This document shows, one piece after another, positions 9,107-17,609 of a stretch of 64,000 nt of DNA. A model generated the notes under the pieces. The model did not search any database. It had not been told where the DNA came from and saw nothing but the letters and a program-made list of their open reading frames with translations. The DNA is taken from contig NC_015914.1 of assembly GCF_000222485.1 (NCBI RefSeq), positions 1 through 64,000 of the forward strand, in the 5' to 3' direction. Every line of letters starts with the position of its first letter. Position 1 is the first letter of the stretch. Source of the DNA: Cyclobacterium marinum DSM 745 (lineage in GTDB: Bacteria > Bacteroidota > Bacteroidia > Cytophagales > Cyclobacteriaceae). A program made the position numbers and the translations under genes.

Positions 9107-9551
9107 TTCAAATTCACAAAAGTTTGACGATTAAAAAGTCTTGCCCCAAAGAAGCAAAATCCACCATACATCTTTTCCAGATGACTATTCAGAAATATAA
9201 AATCAATCCAACACTTTATAATTTCCACAAGTTTGCGCCCGGCAATTACCAAAGAAAAATAGGTATTTATCAATTTTAAACAAAAATTCAAATTATTTCT
9301 TAACAAAAAAAGAGACAAATCAATTTTCAATAAGGTTAAAACGTTATTATTAACAAAGCCCTTCCAAAAATAAAAAGACTCTAAAAGTAAAAAGAGGTAA
9401 TTTGGCAATATTAAATTCATAGGGTCAATTATCTTCCCTAAAAATATAAAAAGTTATTCATAGTTTAAATTAAATTGATATTGTTTGCAATTTCTTTTTG
9501 TGATCACTCTTTATCTCCTATTTTTGTAGCAAAATAATTAAAAGTAGACTT
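9107..9551. other. Divergent intergenic region, kinase/sucD
   Basis: About 445 bases of very AT-rich DNA between divergent genes. It holds the sucD promoter near its right end (see 9497-9526) and presumably the kinase promoter. An open frame on the minus strand (9103-9420) is rich in Phe, Leu and Ile, as expected of AT-rich DNA, and has no recognisable domain. I see no RNA gene. Confidence 0.5.
9497..9526 (+). promoter_or_regulatory. Bacteroidota-type promoter of sucD
   Basis: A perfect -7 box TATTTTTG (9519-9526) fits the Bacteroidota consensus TAnnTTTG. A TTTG (9497-9500) lies 18 bases upstream, where the -33 element is expected. The start codon is 25 bases downstream, leaving a short leader. 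Confidence 0.55.
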
Positions 9552-10433
9552 ATGAGCGTATTGGTAAATAAAAATTCCAAAGTAATTGTACAGGGGTTCA
9601 CAGGAACTGAAGGTTCTTTTCACGCCCAACAGATGATAGAATATGGTACCAACGTTGTAGGAGGTGTAACTCCTGGTAAAGGTGGCAGTACCCATTTAGG
9701 TAAGCCTGTGTTCAACACGGTGGAAGATGCTGTAAAAACAAAGGGAGCAGATACAACTATAATTTTTGTTCCTCCTGCTTTTGCAGCAGATGCAATTATG
9801 GAGGCTGCAGATGCAGGAATCAAAGTGATCATCGCCATTACTGAAGGAATTCCTGTTAAGGACATGATGAAAGCCAAGCCGTATGTTAAGAAAAAAGGTG
9901 CTATTTTGATAGGTCCTAACTGTCCGGGTGTAATCACCCCAGGTGAAGCTAAAGTAGGAATTATGCCGGGCTTTGTATTCAAACAAGGAAGAGTAGGTGT
10001 AGTATCCAAATCTGGAACCCTTACTTATGAAGCAGCTGACCAAATAACAAAAGCAGGATTAGGTGTTTCTACCGCCATTGGTATTGGTGGAGACCCGATC
10101 ATCGGTACATCTACTAAAGAGGCTGTTCAATTGCTAATGGAAGATCCTGAAACTGATGCCATCGTTATGATTGGTGAAATTGGTGGAAATTACGAAGCAG
10201 AAGCTGCCCAATGGATCAAAGAAAATGGCAACAAAAAACCTGTTGTAGGCTTTATAGCCGGCCAAACTGCACCTCCAGGTAGAAGAATGGGACATGCAGG
10301 AGCAATTATAGGTGGAAAAGATGATACTGCGATTGCTAAAATGCGTATTATGAAAGAAAATGGAATTTTTGTTGCAGAATCACCTGCTGAAATTGGTGAA
10401 GTAATGGCAAAAGCACTAGGTGTAGATGCCTAA
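9552..10433 (+). CDS. sucD: Succinyl-CoA ligase (ADP-forming) alpha subunit
   Basis: SucD with SucC makes succinate from succinyl-CoA with substrate-level formation of ATP in the TCA cycle. The 293-residue length is standard. The CoA-binding Rossmann domain is seen at the N-terminus ([15 protein letters not shown]). Further family motifs are [26 protein letters not shown] and [10 protein letters not shown]. The phospho-histidine lies in [13 protein letters not shown]. No sucC is nearby, so the beta subunit must be encoded elsewhere. The gene appears monocistronic, with its own promoter and a strong terminator. Confidence 0.97.
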   Translation: MSVLVNKNSKVIVQGFTGTEGSFHAQQMIEYGTNVVGGVTPGKGGSTHLGKPVFNTVEDAVKTKGADTTIIFVPPAFAADAIMEAADAGIKVIIAITEGIPVKDMMKAKPYVKKKGAILIGPNCPGVITPGEAKVGIMPGFVFKQGRVGVVSKSGTLTYEAADQITKAGLGVSTAIGIGGDPIIGTSTKEAVQLLMEDPETDAIVMIGEIGGNYEAEAAQWIKENGNKKPVVGFIAGQTAPPGRRMGHAGAIIGGKDDTAIAKMRIMKENGIFVAESPAEIGEVMAKALGVDA

Positions 10434-10472
10434 TTCTAATTTGCTATTGCAATAAATTATATCCAAACGAAT

Positions 10473-10502
10473 AAAAAAGGAGATCAATAGATCTCCTTTT
10501 TT
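10473..10502 (+). terminator. Rho-independent terminator after sucD
   Basis: A perfect stem GGAGATC/GATCTCC with loop AATA (10479-10496) is extended by a run of six A before and six T after. It lies 40 bases past the sucD stop and matches an intrinsic terminator. Confidence 0.9.
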
Positions 10503-10999
10503 GTTTTATCAATTCACCATGGTGTTAGAAATTCTCTATTCAACTTAAAATATGCAACAGACAAACTATCTGCCCATATAAACCACTTGAAAAAATACCG
10601 ATTTCTATTCTTTTTTTACACTACCTGTTAGCACAATTGTTCACCATAGCGATACCGGGACTCCACCCAAACAGCCTATGATTTTATTAGGATACATCAC
10701 TCCTTGAGAAAGCTCAGGAAAGGCATTACCCTATTTTATAATCAGAATTCAACTTGTAGAACTAATTTTTAATGAAATAAAAGGCTTAATTCTTTTTAGG
10801 TTAAATATTTCTCAAATACACTTGCCTTTACAACTATTATGAATTGATTTTTGAACAATCCTTTTTTTACTAAGAAATTGATAGGTCTAATTCATTTTTA
10901 TTACACTTCACCACACCATCCATCAAAATAGTATTGGAAATATTCAATTATTTACATTAAATTTAATGCATAACCTGATAACAAATCCAAATAAAACCT
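10503..10999 (+). other. Intergenic region upstream of the DUF1592 gene
   Basis: About 500 AT-rich bases with no open frame I can support, no RNA gene and no clear repeat. It must contain the promoter of the downstream redox cluster, but I do not see a convincing TAnnTTTG box close to the start. A regulatory role is possible given its length. Confidence 0.4.
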
Positions 11000-12967
11000 A
11001 TGCCATTGATCAAAACTTATATTTTGATGGTTTTAGCTTCTCTTTATATTTTTGTGGCTGAAGCACAGGAAACTTTAGATTACCAATCTGATATCATTCC
11101 GGTATTGGATAAGCACTGCTACTCTTGTCATAACACAGGAAACCCCAAAGGAGGGGTAAATCTAAAGAGATATGAAGAGGAAGGCCGGATAGTCAAAGAT
11201 GGGCAATTTTGGCTAAAAGTGGTAGACCAGATCAAGTCGAAAGAAATGCCACCCTCCAATAAGCCTGAATTAAATGAGAAAGATTACCATGTTCTTCTCG
11301 ACGGCATCAATGGCATACTTATAAAGTCTCTGGAAAAAAGAACCCCCGGAAAAGTTATCATCAGGAGATTAAGTCATAGAGAATATCATTATACCATCTT
11401 GGATTTAACAGGGGTCAATTTTGATGCGGTAAACAGGTTTCCTGCAGACGGATCTGGAGGGGGTGGATTCGACAATCAAGGAGGCTCCTTGTTTTTCACT
11501 CCACTCAAGATGGAAAGGTATTATGATGCAGCTGAGGAAATTGTAAACAGGCTTCAAGAAGATCATAACAAATGGTCTGAATTAGTTCCGGAAACTTACA
11601 GACAAAATATTTTGCAACGCTTTTTAAACTGGCTTTTGCCTAAGTTCATCAGTGATTTTGAACCCTTAAATTCAGCAGAAAAAGCAGCAGAGAAAGTTCT
11701 TTTTCCTTTTGCCAGTAAGGCCTATAGAAGGTTAATTAAGACAGAAGAAAAAGAGTTGTTCATCAGGCTTTTTTCATCCGTATATTATGAAAATTCTGAA
11801 GAACCGGATCCACAAAGATTCAACACATCTGTTGCCGAAGTTTTTAAAGCCATATTAATTTCCCCTTCTTTTCTTTATAAGATGGAAGAAGAGCCTTTAG
11901 GTCCTGAACCTATTGCTTTGGGAGACTTTGAGTTGGCCACTAGGTTGTCCTACTTTTTATGGTCTAGTATGCCAGATGATGAACTATTTAAATTGGCAAT
12001 GGAAGGCAAATTACAAGCTCCTGGAAAAATAGAAATTCAGGTTAAGAGAATGCTTAATGACCCCAAGTCAAGAAGATTCTCTGAATCTTTTGTAAGCCAA
12101 TGGTTAGGCATAAACAAATTGAAAGACCCCAATGCTCCACTGGCAGATTTGGTGCGATTCCCAGAATTCACGCCTTCCATTAGAGAGGCAATGTTTGAGG
12201 AGACCATATCTTTTTTTCACCATGTGATGACAGAAAGTAAAAATTTTATGGATTTGATTAATAGTGATTACTCTTTTCTCAATGAGGACTTGGCAAATTA
12301 CTATGGAATTGAAGGCGTCAAAGGAGATAATTTCAAGAAAGTTGCATTAACTAACAATACAAGAGGTGGATTTTTAGGCTTAGGAAGCGTGCAGGCAGTT
12401 ACATCGTTGCCTACACGCACCAGTCCGGTATTAAGAGGAAAGTGGGTCTTAGAAGAAATTTTGGGTACTTCCCCCCCACCACCACCACCGGATGTTGCAG
12501 AATTGCCTGAAGATGAAGCTTTACATGAAGAACTTGGATTAAAAGCCCTTTTAGAGAAACATCGAGAGGATCCGGCCTGCCAGTCCTGCCACGAAAAAAT
12601 GGATCCATTAGGACTTGGTCTGGAGAATTTCGGTGCGGATGGTAAATGGAGAGAAAGTTATGGAAGTACACCCATTGATCCTGCAGGTGTTCTTGCTTCA
12701 GGAGAAACTTTTGAAGGGCCGGGAGAGCTGAAGCGTTTACTAATGAAAGAAAAGGAAAAGTTTGCTCGTAATCTTTCAAAAAAATCTTTGTCTTTTGCAA
12801 TCGGTAGAGGCACAACTTTCACAGATGAAACTGCAATCCGGGAATTGTCTACTGCATTGATAGAAAATGACTTTAATCCGGATGTATTTATTTCTACTTT
12901 GGTTCAAAGCTATCCCTTTAGAATGAAAATAAAAGATTTTCAGAAAAAAGTGAACGAAATTGATTGA
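11000..12967 (+). CDS. Secreted DUF1592/DUF1588 family di-CxxCH protein
   Basis: A 655-residue exported protein with a signal peptide ending near AEAQ. A PSCyt1-like cytochrome c segment carries CYSCH (residues 40-44) with the later KEMPPSNKP. Then come DUF1587-like RRLSHREYHYTILDLTGV, a DUF1595/DUF1592 core with KAILISPSFLYKME, and a DUF1588 region with TSPVLRGKWVLEEILG followed by a proline run. A second haem-like motif CQSCH (527-531) and a DUF1585-like tail complete it. This order is typical of a large family abundant in Planctomycetes and also found in Cyclobacteriaceae. The function is unestablished; periplasmic redox chemistry on a polymer is a common guess. The partner DUF1552 gene follows. 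Confidence 0.88.
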   Translation: MPLIKTYILMVLASLYIFVAEAQETLDYQSDIIPVLDKHCYSCHNTGNPKGGVNLKRYEEEGRIVKDGQFWLKVVDQIKSKEMPPSNKPELNEKDYHVLLDGINGILIKSLEKRTPGKVIIRRLSHREYHYTILDLTGVNFDAVNRFPADGSGGGGFDNQGGSLFFTPLKMERYYDAAEEIVNRLQEDHNKWSELVPETYRQNILQRFLNWLLPKFISDFEPLNSAEKAAEKVLFPFASKAYRRLIKTEEKELFIRLFSSVYYENSEEPDPQRFNTSVAEVFKAILISPSFLYKMEEEPLGPEPIALGDFELATRLSYFLWSSMPDDELFKLAMEGKLQAPGKIEIQVKRMLNDPKSRRFSESFVSQWLGINKLKDPNAPLADLVRFPEFTPSIREAMFEETISFFHHVMTESKNFMDLINSDYSFLNEDLANYYGIEGVKGDNFKKVALTNNTRGGFLGLGSVQAVTSLPTRTSPVLRGKWVLEEILGTSPPPPPPDVAELPEDEALHEELGLKALLEKHREDPACQSCHEKMDPLGLGLENFGADGKWRESYGSTPIDPAGVLASGETFEGPGELKRLLMKEKEKFARNLSKKSLSFAIGRGTTFTDETAIRELSTALIENDFNPDVFISTLVQSYPFRMKIKDFQKKVNEID

Positions 12968-13127
12968 TAATACTGAAAAACTTGAAAAATAGTAAAAATA
13001 GGCTTGCTCAATAAGCGATTTTATGCTGAATTACTGATTAACAATATTTTAAAATTATGGTCGGCTTTAATTTCGCTTGGTGTAAATATTATTTTCAAGC
13101 ATAATTTTGCTTTAAATATTATATGAT

Positions 13128-14513
13128 ATGAATAAGAAGTGGCAAATATCTAGAAGGAAATTATTGAAAGGTGTTGGAGCAGCTATAGCCTTACCTTTTA
13201 TGGAGGCAATGGCTACTCCATTGGGTTTAAGAAGCTATAGCAATGATGGATTTCCGGTACGGTCCACATTTATGTTTATGCCCAATGGAGTGCATCCGGG
13301 AAGATGGACCCCAGAAGGAGTGGGAAGAGATTATACCCTTTCTCCCACTTTAGCTCCTCTGTCTCATTTGAAAGATGATATTTTAGTACTAGGCCAATTG
13401 ATGAACAAACATTCTATTTTTCAAGGTGCCGATGGACACTATGCCAAGACAGCTAACCTCCTTACCTGCCTTCCAATACAAAAGACTGCAGGAGACAATA
13501 TCAATAGTGGGGGCATTTCCATTGACCAATTGATAGCCAACCACTATAAAAATGAAACTCTTTTCCCATCCCTAGAATATGGGTTGGATAGAATACAAAC
13601 TGGGGTAGACATCAATGTAGGCTTTACAAGGTTATATGCAAGTAGCATTTCTTGGAAAAATGCCATGACTCCGCTTTCCAAAGAGATTGACCCTAGAATG
13701 GCTTTTGACAGGCTATTTAGAACATTTATTCCGGGAAATAATAAACAAGAAAACCCATATAAAAGCAGTATTCTTGATGCCGTTTTGGCGGATGCCAAAT
13801 CTCTTAAAAATAATTTGGGAAGATCCGATCAAGATAAATTGGAAGAATATTTGGAATCTATCCGGTCAATAGAAAAGAGGATCAACAACCAGGAAAGCTT
13901 AAAAGATTTTGCCAGCAATATCACTCCTGATATCAAACGTGAATTAATCAGAGTAAACCAAGATATAGAAGAGTATGCAGAGGTGCACAGTGGTGTAAAT
14001 GTAACTGAAAAAACCCGGCTTATGTTCGATATTATCGCCTTGGCCATGTGGAGTGATGCTAGTAGAGTAGCTACTTTTATGTTTGGAAACTCCGTAAGTA
14101 ATAGAAACTTTTCTTTCTTGGAAGGTGTAAATGGAGCCCATCACTCTATCTCCCACCATATGAATCATCCTGGCAAAATGGAGCAGTATGATCGCATTAC
14201 CAAATGGCATCTTGAGCAATATGCCTACTTTTTAGACAAATTAAAGTCCATTAAGGAAGGGAACGGCACCCTTTTAGACAATTCTTTGGTCATGTTTGCA
14301 TCCGGCCTAAGGGATGGCAACAGACATTCACCTAGAGACCTGCCGATTATAGTTGGAGGACATGGGGGAAATAAAATAAAATCCGGACAAAATCTTATTT
14401 ATAAAGAAAACACTCCGTTGGCTAATCTATACACTTCCTGGATGCAAGCTGTTGGGATGAATGAAACTAAATTTGCAGACAGCACAGGTACCTTAGAAGG
14501 AATTTTGGCCTAA
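13128..14513 (+). CDS. Tat-exported DUF1552 family protein
   Basis: The 461-residue product begins with a twin-arginine signal (ISRRKLLKGVGAAIALPF), so it should be exported folded, often a sign of a bound cofactor. The body matches DUF1552 (FMPNGVHPGRWTPEG, SISHHMNHPGKMEQYDRITKWHLEQYAYFLDKL, GGHGG). DUF1552 genes nearly always sit beside DUF1592 genes, as here, 160 bases downstream. The His-rich central segment (HHSISHHMNH) could bind metal. DUF1552 is distantly related to the DUF1501 sulfatase-like superfamily, but no reaction is known. Confidence 0.88.
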   Translation: MNKKWQISRRKLLKGVGAAIALPFMEAMATPLGLRSYSNDGFPVRSTFMFMPNGVHPGRWTPEGVGRDYTLSPTLAPLSHLKDDILVLGQLMNKHSIFQGADGHYAKTANLLTCLPIQKTAGDNINSGGISIDQLIANHYKNETLFPSLEYGLDRIQTGVDINVGFTRLYASSISWKNAMTPLSKEIDPRMAFDRLFRTFIPGNNKQENPYKSSILDAVLADAKSLKNNLGRSDQDKLEEYLESIRSIEKRINNQESLKDFASNITPDIKRELIRVNQDIEEYAEVHSGVNVTEKTRLMFDIIALAMWSDASRVATFMFGNSVSNRNFSFLEGVNGAHHSISHHMNHPGKMEQYDRITKWHLEQYAYFLDKLKSIKEGNGTLLDNSLVMFASGLRDGNRHSPRDLPIIVGGHGGNKIKSGQNLIYKENTPLANLYTSWMQAVGMNETKFADSTGTLEGILA

Positions 14514-14579
14514 GCTATTAACTTATCATAAAAAACACGCACCATAACAGGCTATAAATGTCTGCTATACAGGAATCAT

Positions 14580-16079
14580 ATGGATAACAAAGAATTGCCC
14601 TCCACCACTAATTTGTGGATACAGTTAGCCGGTAAAAGAATAATTATACCATCATTTTTTATCATATCTTACCTTTTTATGCTATTGGTGCCTACTAATT
14701 TTGATGAGCAAAACCATTGGTTTGTTTTCTTAGGTAGGTTCCATCCACTTGTGCTACACTTCCCTATAGTATTGATCCTTGTTACAACAGGTTTTTTATT
14801 GATGGGTTTTTTTAATCCCAACTTTAATAAACCGGTTATTATTCGTTCCCTGCTTTGGGCTTCTGTATTCTTCTCATTTGTCTCTATTCTTGCCGGCTAT
14901 TTACTTTATATATCAGAGTCCTATTCAGGCAATTTAGTGAGTAACCATCTCAATGGAGCTTTGGCCACAGGTATTTCTATCTCACTTTGTCTTATCATTT
15001 ACGAATTAAATTATCAAAGGAAATCGAAAGGAAGTTTTGTTTTTTATTTCTTACTGATAGTCGCCAACTTTTCTTTAGCATATACAAGTCATATGGGAGG
15101 CTCATTGACACATGGAGAGGATTTTTTAACTGCTCCGCTGGATGCCCTTTTACCAGCTAAAAAGATAGATAAAGCCCCTGAAGACATGCTACTCTTCGAA
15201 GACATGATTGCCACTATTTTCGAAACAAAATGTGTTTCCTGTCATAATGAAAACAAAACAAAAGGAGACCTGCTTCTCAATAATTACGAGGAAGTTTTTG
15301 CAAAAGGAAAAAGCAAAAAGCAAGCAATAATCCCCGGTGATACGTCAAATAGTGAGTTGATGGTAAGAGTATTGCTTCCTGATGACCATGATGAAAGGAT
15401 GCCTCCGGAAGGTAAACCGGGCTTGACTGATGAAGAAATCAGCTTATTGTCCTATTGGATAAGCAGTGGGGCCTCAGATACATTAACATATGGAGACATA
15501 AACGATGAAAAAGTATTGACAGAAATAGAAGCCTTAATGCCAGATATTCGGCAGGCACAATATAAAATAATTAAGGAAAAAGAGGCATTTGAAGCCGCTT
15601 TACAAGAACTTAGGCAAATAGGAGATCCAATAGGAATTGACATTTCAATCGATGAACGCTCCAATGGTAAGTTTTTCGGATTGAAAATGAGATTCCCACC
15701 GGCACACGTCAACAATGATGAAATCAAAGCCTTTTCACCTTACTTCCCTTACTTTTCGCGGGTCTCATTAGCCTCATCAAACATAGATGACGATGCATTA
15801 TTTGATTTAGGGAAAATGTCTCAACTCCGCAGGTTAATCTTACAAAAAACAAATATTAATGGAGAAGGACTACCCTATTTAAAAGATCTTGAAAACCTTG
15901 AAGAACTAAATTTATCGTTTACTCCTCTCGATGAAGGAAATTTGCTTTACCTTATTGGTTTTAAAAACTTACAAAAAGTCTATCTCTTTGGAACACCGGT
16001 AAAACCGGAAGTAATTTCTGCCCTCCAAAAACATAAGCCTGAATTAGAAATAATTTTAGAAGAAGGTCCATTTTATTAA
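14580..16079 (+). CDS. Membrane protein with cytochrome c domain and leucine-rich repeats
   Basis: The 499-residue protein combines three parts. Residues 20-175 form about five membrane helices of DUF2231-like type (FLGRFHPLVLHFPIVLIL). Residues 205-300 form a PSCyt1-type cytochrome c with CVSCH at 218-222 and the distal-side ERMPPEGKPGL. Residues 375-495 contain leucine-rich-repeat units (LRRLILQKTNINGEGLPYL, LEELNLSFTPLDEGNLLYL). The haem and repeats should be periplasmic. It is 66 bases downstream of the DUF1552 gene and probably in the same operon, so it may be the membrane electron partner of the two exported proteins. Function is inferred from architecture only. Confidence 0.85.
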   Translation: MDNKELPSTTNLWIQLAGKRIIIPSFFIISYLFMLLVPTNFDEQNHWFVFLGRFHPLVLHFPIVLILVTTGFLLMGFFNPNFNKPVIIRSLLWASVFFSFVSILAGYLLYISESYSGNLVSNHLNGALATGISISLCLIIYELNYQRKSKGSFVFYFLLIVANFSLAYTSHMGGSLTHGEDFLTAPLDALLPAKKIDKAPEDMLLFEDMIATIFETKCVSCHNENKTKGDLLLNNYEEVFAKGKSKKQAIIPGDTSNSELMVRVLLPDDHDERMPPEGKPGLTDEEISLLSYWISSGASDTLTYGDINDEKVLTEIEALMPDIRQAQYKIIKEKEAFEAALQELRQIGDPIGIDISIDERSNGKFFGLKMRFPPAHVNNDEIKAFSPYFPYFSRVSLASSNIDDDALFDLGKMSQLRRLILQKTNINGEGLPYLKDLENLEELNLSFTPLDEGNLLYLIGFKNLQKVYLFGTPVKPEVISALQKHKPELEIILEEGPFY

Positions 16080-16091
16080 TGGTCTTTTTTT
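16063..16091 (+). terminator. Likely intrinsic terminator of the redox cluster
   Basis: Imperfect hairpin AAGG-t-CCATT / AATGG-t-CTTT (one T-T mismatch, one G-T pair) around the stop codon, followed by a run of seven T. It is weaker than the sucD terminator but in the right position. Confidence 0.5.
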
Positions 16092-16144
16092 AAATTATTA
16101 GGTATTATTGTCATTAAATACTTTTAAAATTTAAGTTTCATACA

Positions 16145-17605
16145 ATGAAGATCCACAAAGCATTACACCTGGTATTCTTAATTGGCATTAGCCTTTTTAG
16201 TTTCACCCATTGCCAATCCCAAGTAAGCTCTGAAAACCAAGTCGAAACAGCAGATAAAGTTAAAGGTATAGACCTTCTAAAGGCCTATATAGAAGAAGAT
16301 TTGGATGTATATGATTATGAATTGGCCTATGAGTCTAAAGGAGAAGATTACTCTTACTATGTTCTCAAAGTCATCTCTCAAAATTGGTTAACTGAAAATG
16401 AAGTGAATGAAACCAAATGGTGGCATTGGGTTTCGTTTGTCGTTCCCAACGAGCTCAAACACAATACCTCTTTATTAATTATATCAGGAGGCAGCAAAAA
16501 CACCACCCTCCCGGAGAAACCTGATGACATGATTCTCCAAGCTGCGCTGGCGACAGGTTCTACTGCAATCAAAGTCCACAATATCCCATTTCAGCCTTTA
16601 GAGTTTGTAGGTGACACCTTAGGGTTAAGGACAGAAGATGCTATCATTGCATATGGTTGGAGAGAGTTTATGGAGAGAGGTGCTAAAGATGAAGATGCCA
16701 TTTGGTTGGCTAGATTTCCGATGACCAAGGCTGTTGTTTCAGCCATGGATGCTGTGGTTGACTATTCAAAAAATAATTTGGACTTGTCCCTAGACAAATA
16801 TGTGGTAGCTGGGGCATCTAAGAGAGGCTGGACTACCTGGACCACTGCAGCAGTAGATGATCGAGTAATTGGCATGGTTCCTATTGTAATCGATATGCTT
16901 AATTTGACACCTTCATTCAAACACCATTGGCAAACTTATGGGTTCTGGGCTCCGGCAGTTAATGACTACAAGCATGAAAAAATATTTGACTGGATGGACA
17001 GTAAAGAATTTGACCGTCTAATTGAAATCGTAGAACCGTACCAGTTCTTGGAAGAGTACACAGACATCCCTAAATTACTTATCAATGGTTCAGGGGATCA
17101 GTTCTTCCTACCGGACAGTTGGAGATATTATTGGAATGACCTTCCCGGCGAAAGCCATATAGCTTATATACCCAATGCGGGTCATGGACTTAAAAATTCC
17201 GATGCTCCCCAAATTCTTCTAAGCTTTTATTCACAAATCATCAATAATGTTAAGCGACCTTCCTATAGCTGGGAGGTAAAAGAGGATGCCATAACAGTTA
17301 AAACAGACATCAACAATCCGCCGGTTGCAATAAAGTTGTGGACCGCTACAAATGAAGCTACCAGAGATTTCAGAATTGATGCCCTAGGCCCAAAATGGAA
17401 AGCTACAAATATCCCATTTGAAGCAGATGGTGATTATACTATTCCAATTGAAGCTCCTGCCAAAGGCTGGACCGGTCATTTTGTAGAACTTACCTATGCG
17501 GGTCAAGCACCATTAAAATTTACCACCGGAATAAAAGTTCTTCCGGAAACATATGATCACGATTTATATGTACCTAAGGAAAGAAAAGGTACACCAAATG
17601 ATTGA
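16145..17605 (+). CDS. PhoPQ-activated pathogenicity-related (PqaA) alpha/beta hydrolase
   Basis: The 486-residue exported protein belongs to the PhoPQ_related family (PqaA/AprA). It has an alpha/beta-hydrolase fold with nucleophile Ser225 in the elbow VVAGASKRGWTTW, a likely acid Asp in INGSGDQFFLPDS, and His in NAGHGLKN. A C-terminal beta domain follows from about residue 380. The signal peptide ends at Cys23 in THCQSQ; a lipobox is possible but poor. In enterics pqaA responds to PhoPQ; here the name reflects homology only, and the substrate is unknown. It ends 4 bases from the convergent PQQ dehydrogenase gene. Confidence 0.88.
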   Translation: MKIHKALHLVFLIGISLFSFTHCQSQVSSENQVETADKVKGIDLLKAYIEEDLDVYDYELAYESKGEDYSYYVLKVISQNWLTENEVNETKWWHWVSFVVPNELKHNTSLLIISGGSKNTTLPEKPDDMILQAALATGSTAIKVHNIPFQPLEFVGDTLGLRTEDAIIAYGWREFMERGAKDEDAIWLARFPMTKAVVSAMDAVVDYSKNNLDLSLDKYVVAGASKRGWTTWTTAAVDDRVIGMVPIVIDMLNLTPSFKHHWQTYGFWAPAVNDYKHEKIFDWMDSKEFDRLIEIVEPYQFLEEYTDIPKLLINGSGDQFFLPDSWRYYWNDLPGESHIAYIPNAGHGLKNSDAPQILLSFYSQIINNVKRPSYSWEVKEDAITVKTDINNPPVAIKLWTATNEATRDFRIDALGPKWKATNIPFEADGDYTIPIEAPAKGWTGHFVELTYAGQAPLKFTTGIKVLPETYDHDLYVPKERKGTPND

Positions 17606-17609
17606 TCTA

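Noticed and set aside
9103..9420. Minus-strand open frame of about 105 residues before the kinase gene.
   Set aside because: Rich in Phe, Leu and Ile as expected from AT-rich DNA, without domain or signal features; it ends where the kinase starts by coincidence.
12471..12492. C7 run followed by repeated ACC units in the DUF1592 gene, considered as a simple repeat of interest.
   Set aside because: It encodes the proline run that is normal for the DUF1588 segment of this family.
12411..12815. Minus-strand frame of 134 residues inside the DUF1592 gene.
   Set aside because: It lies wholly antisense to a well-supported gene and lacks any motif.
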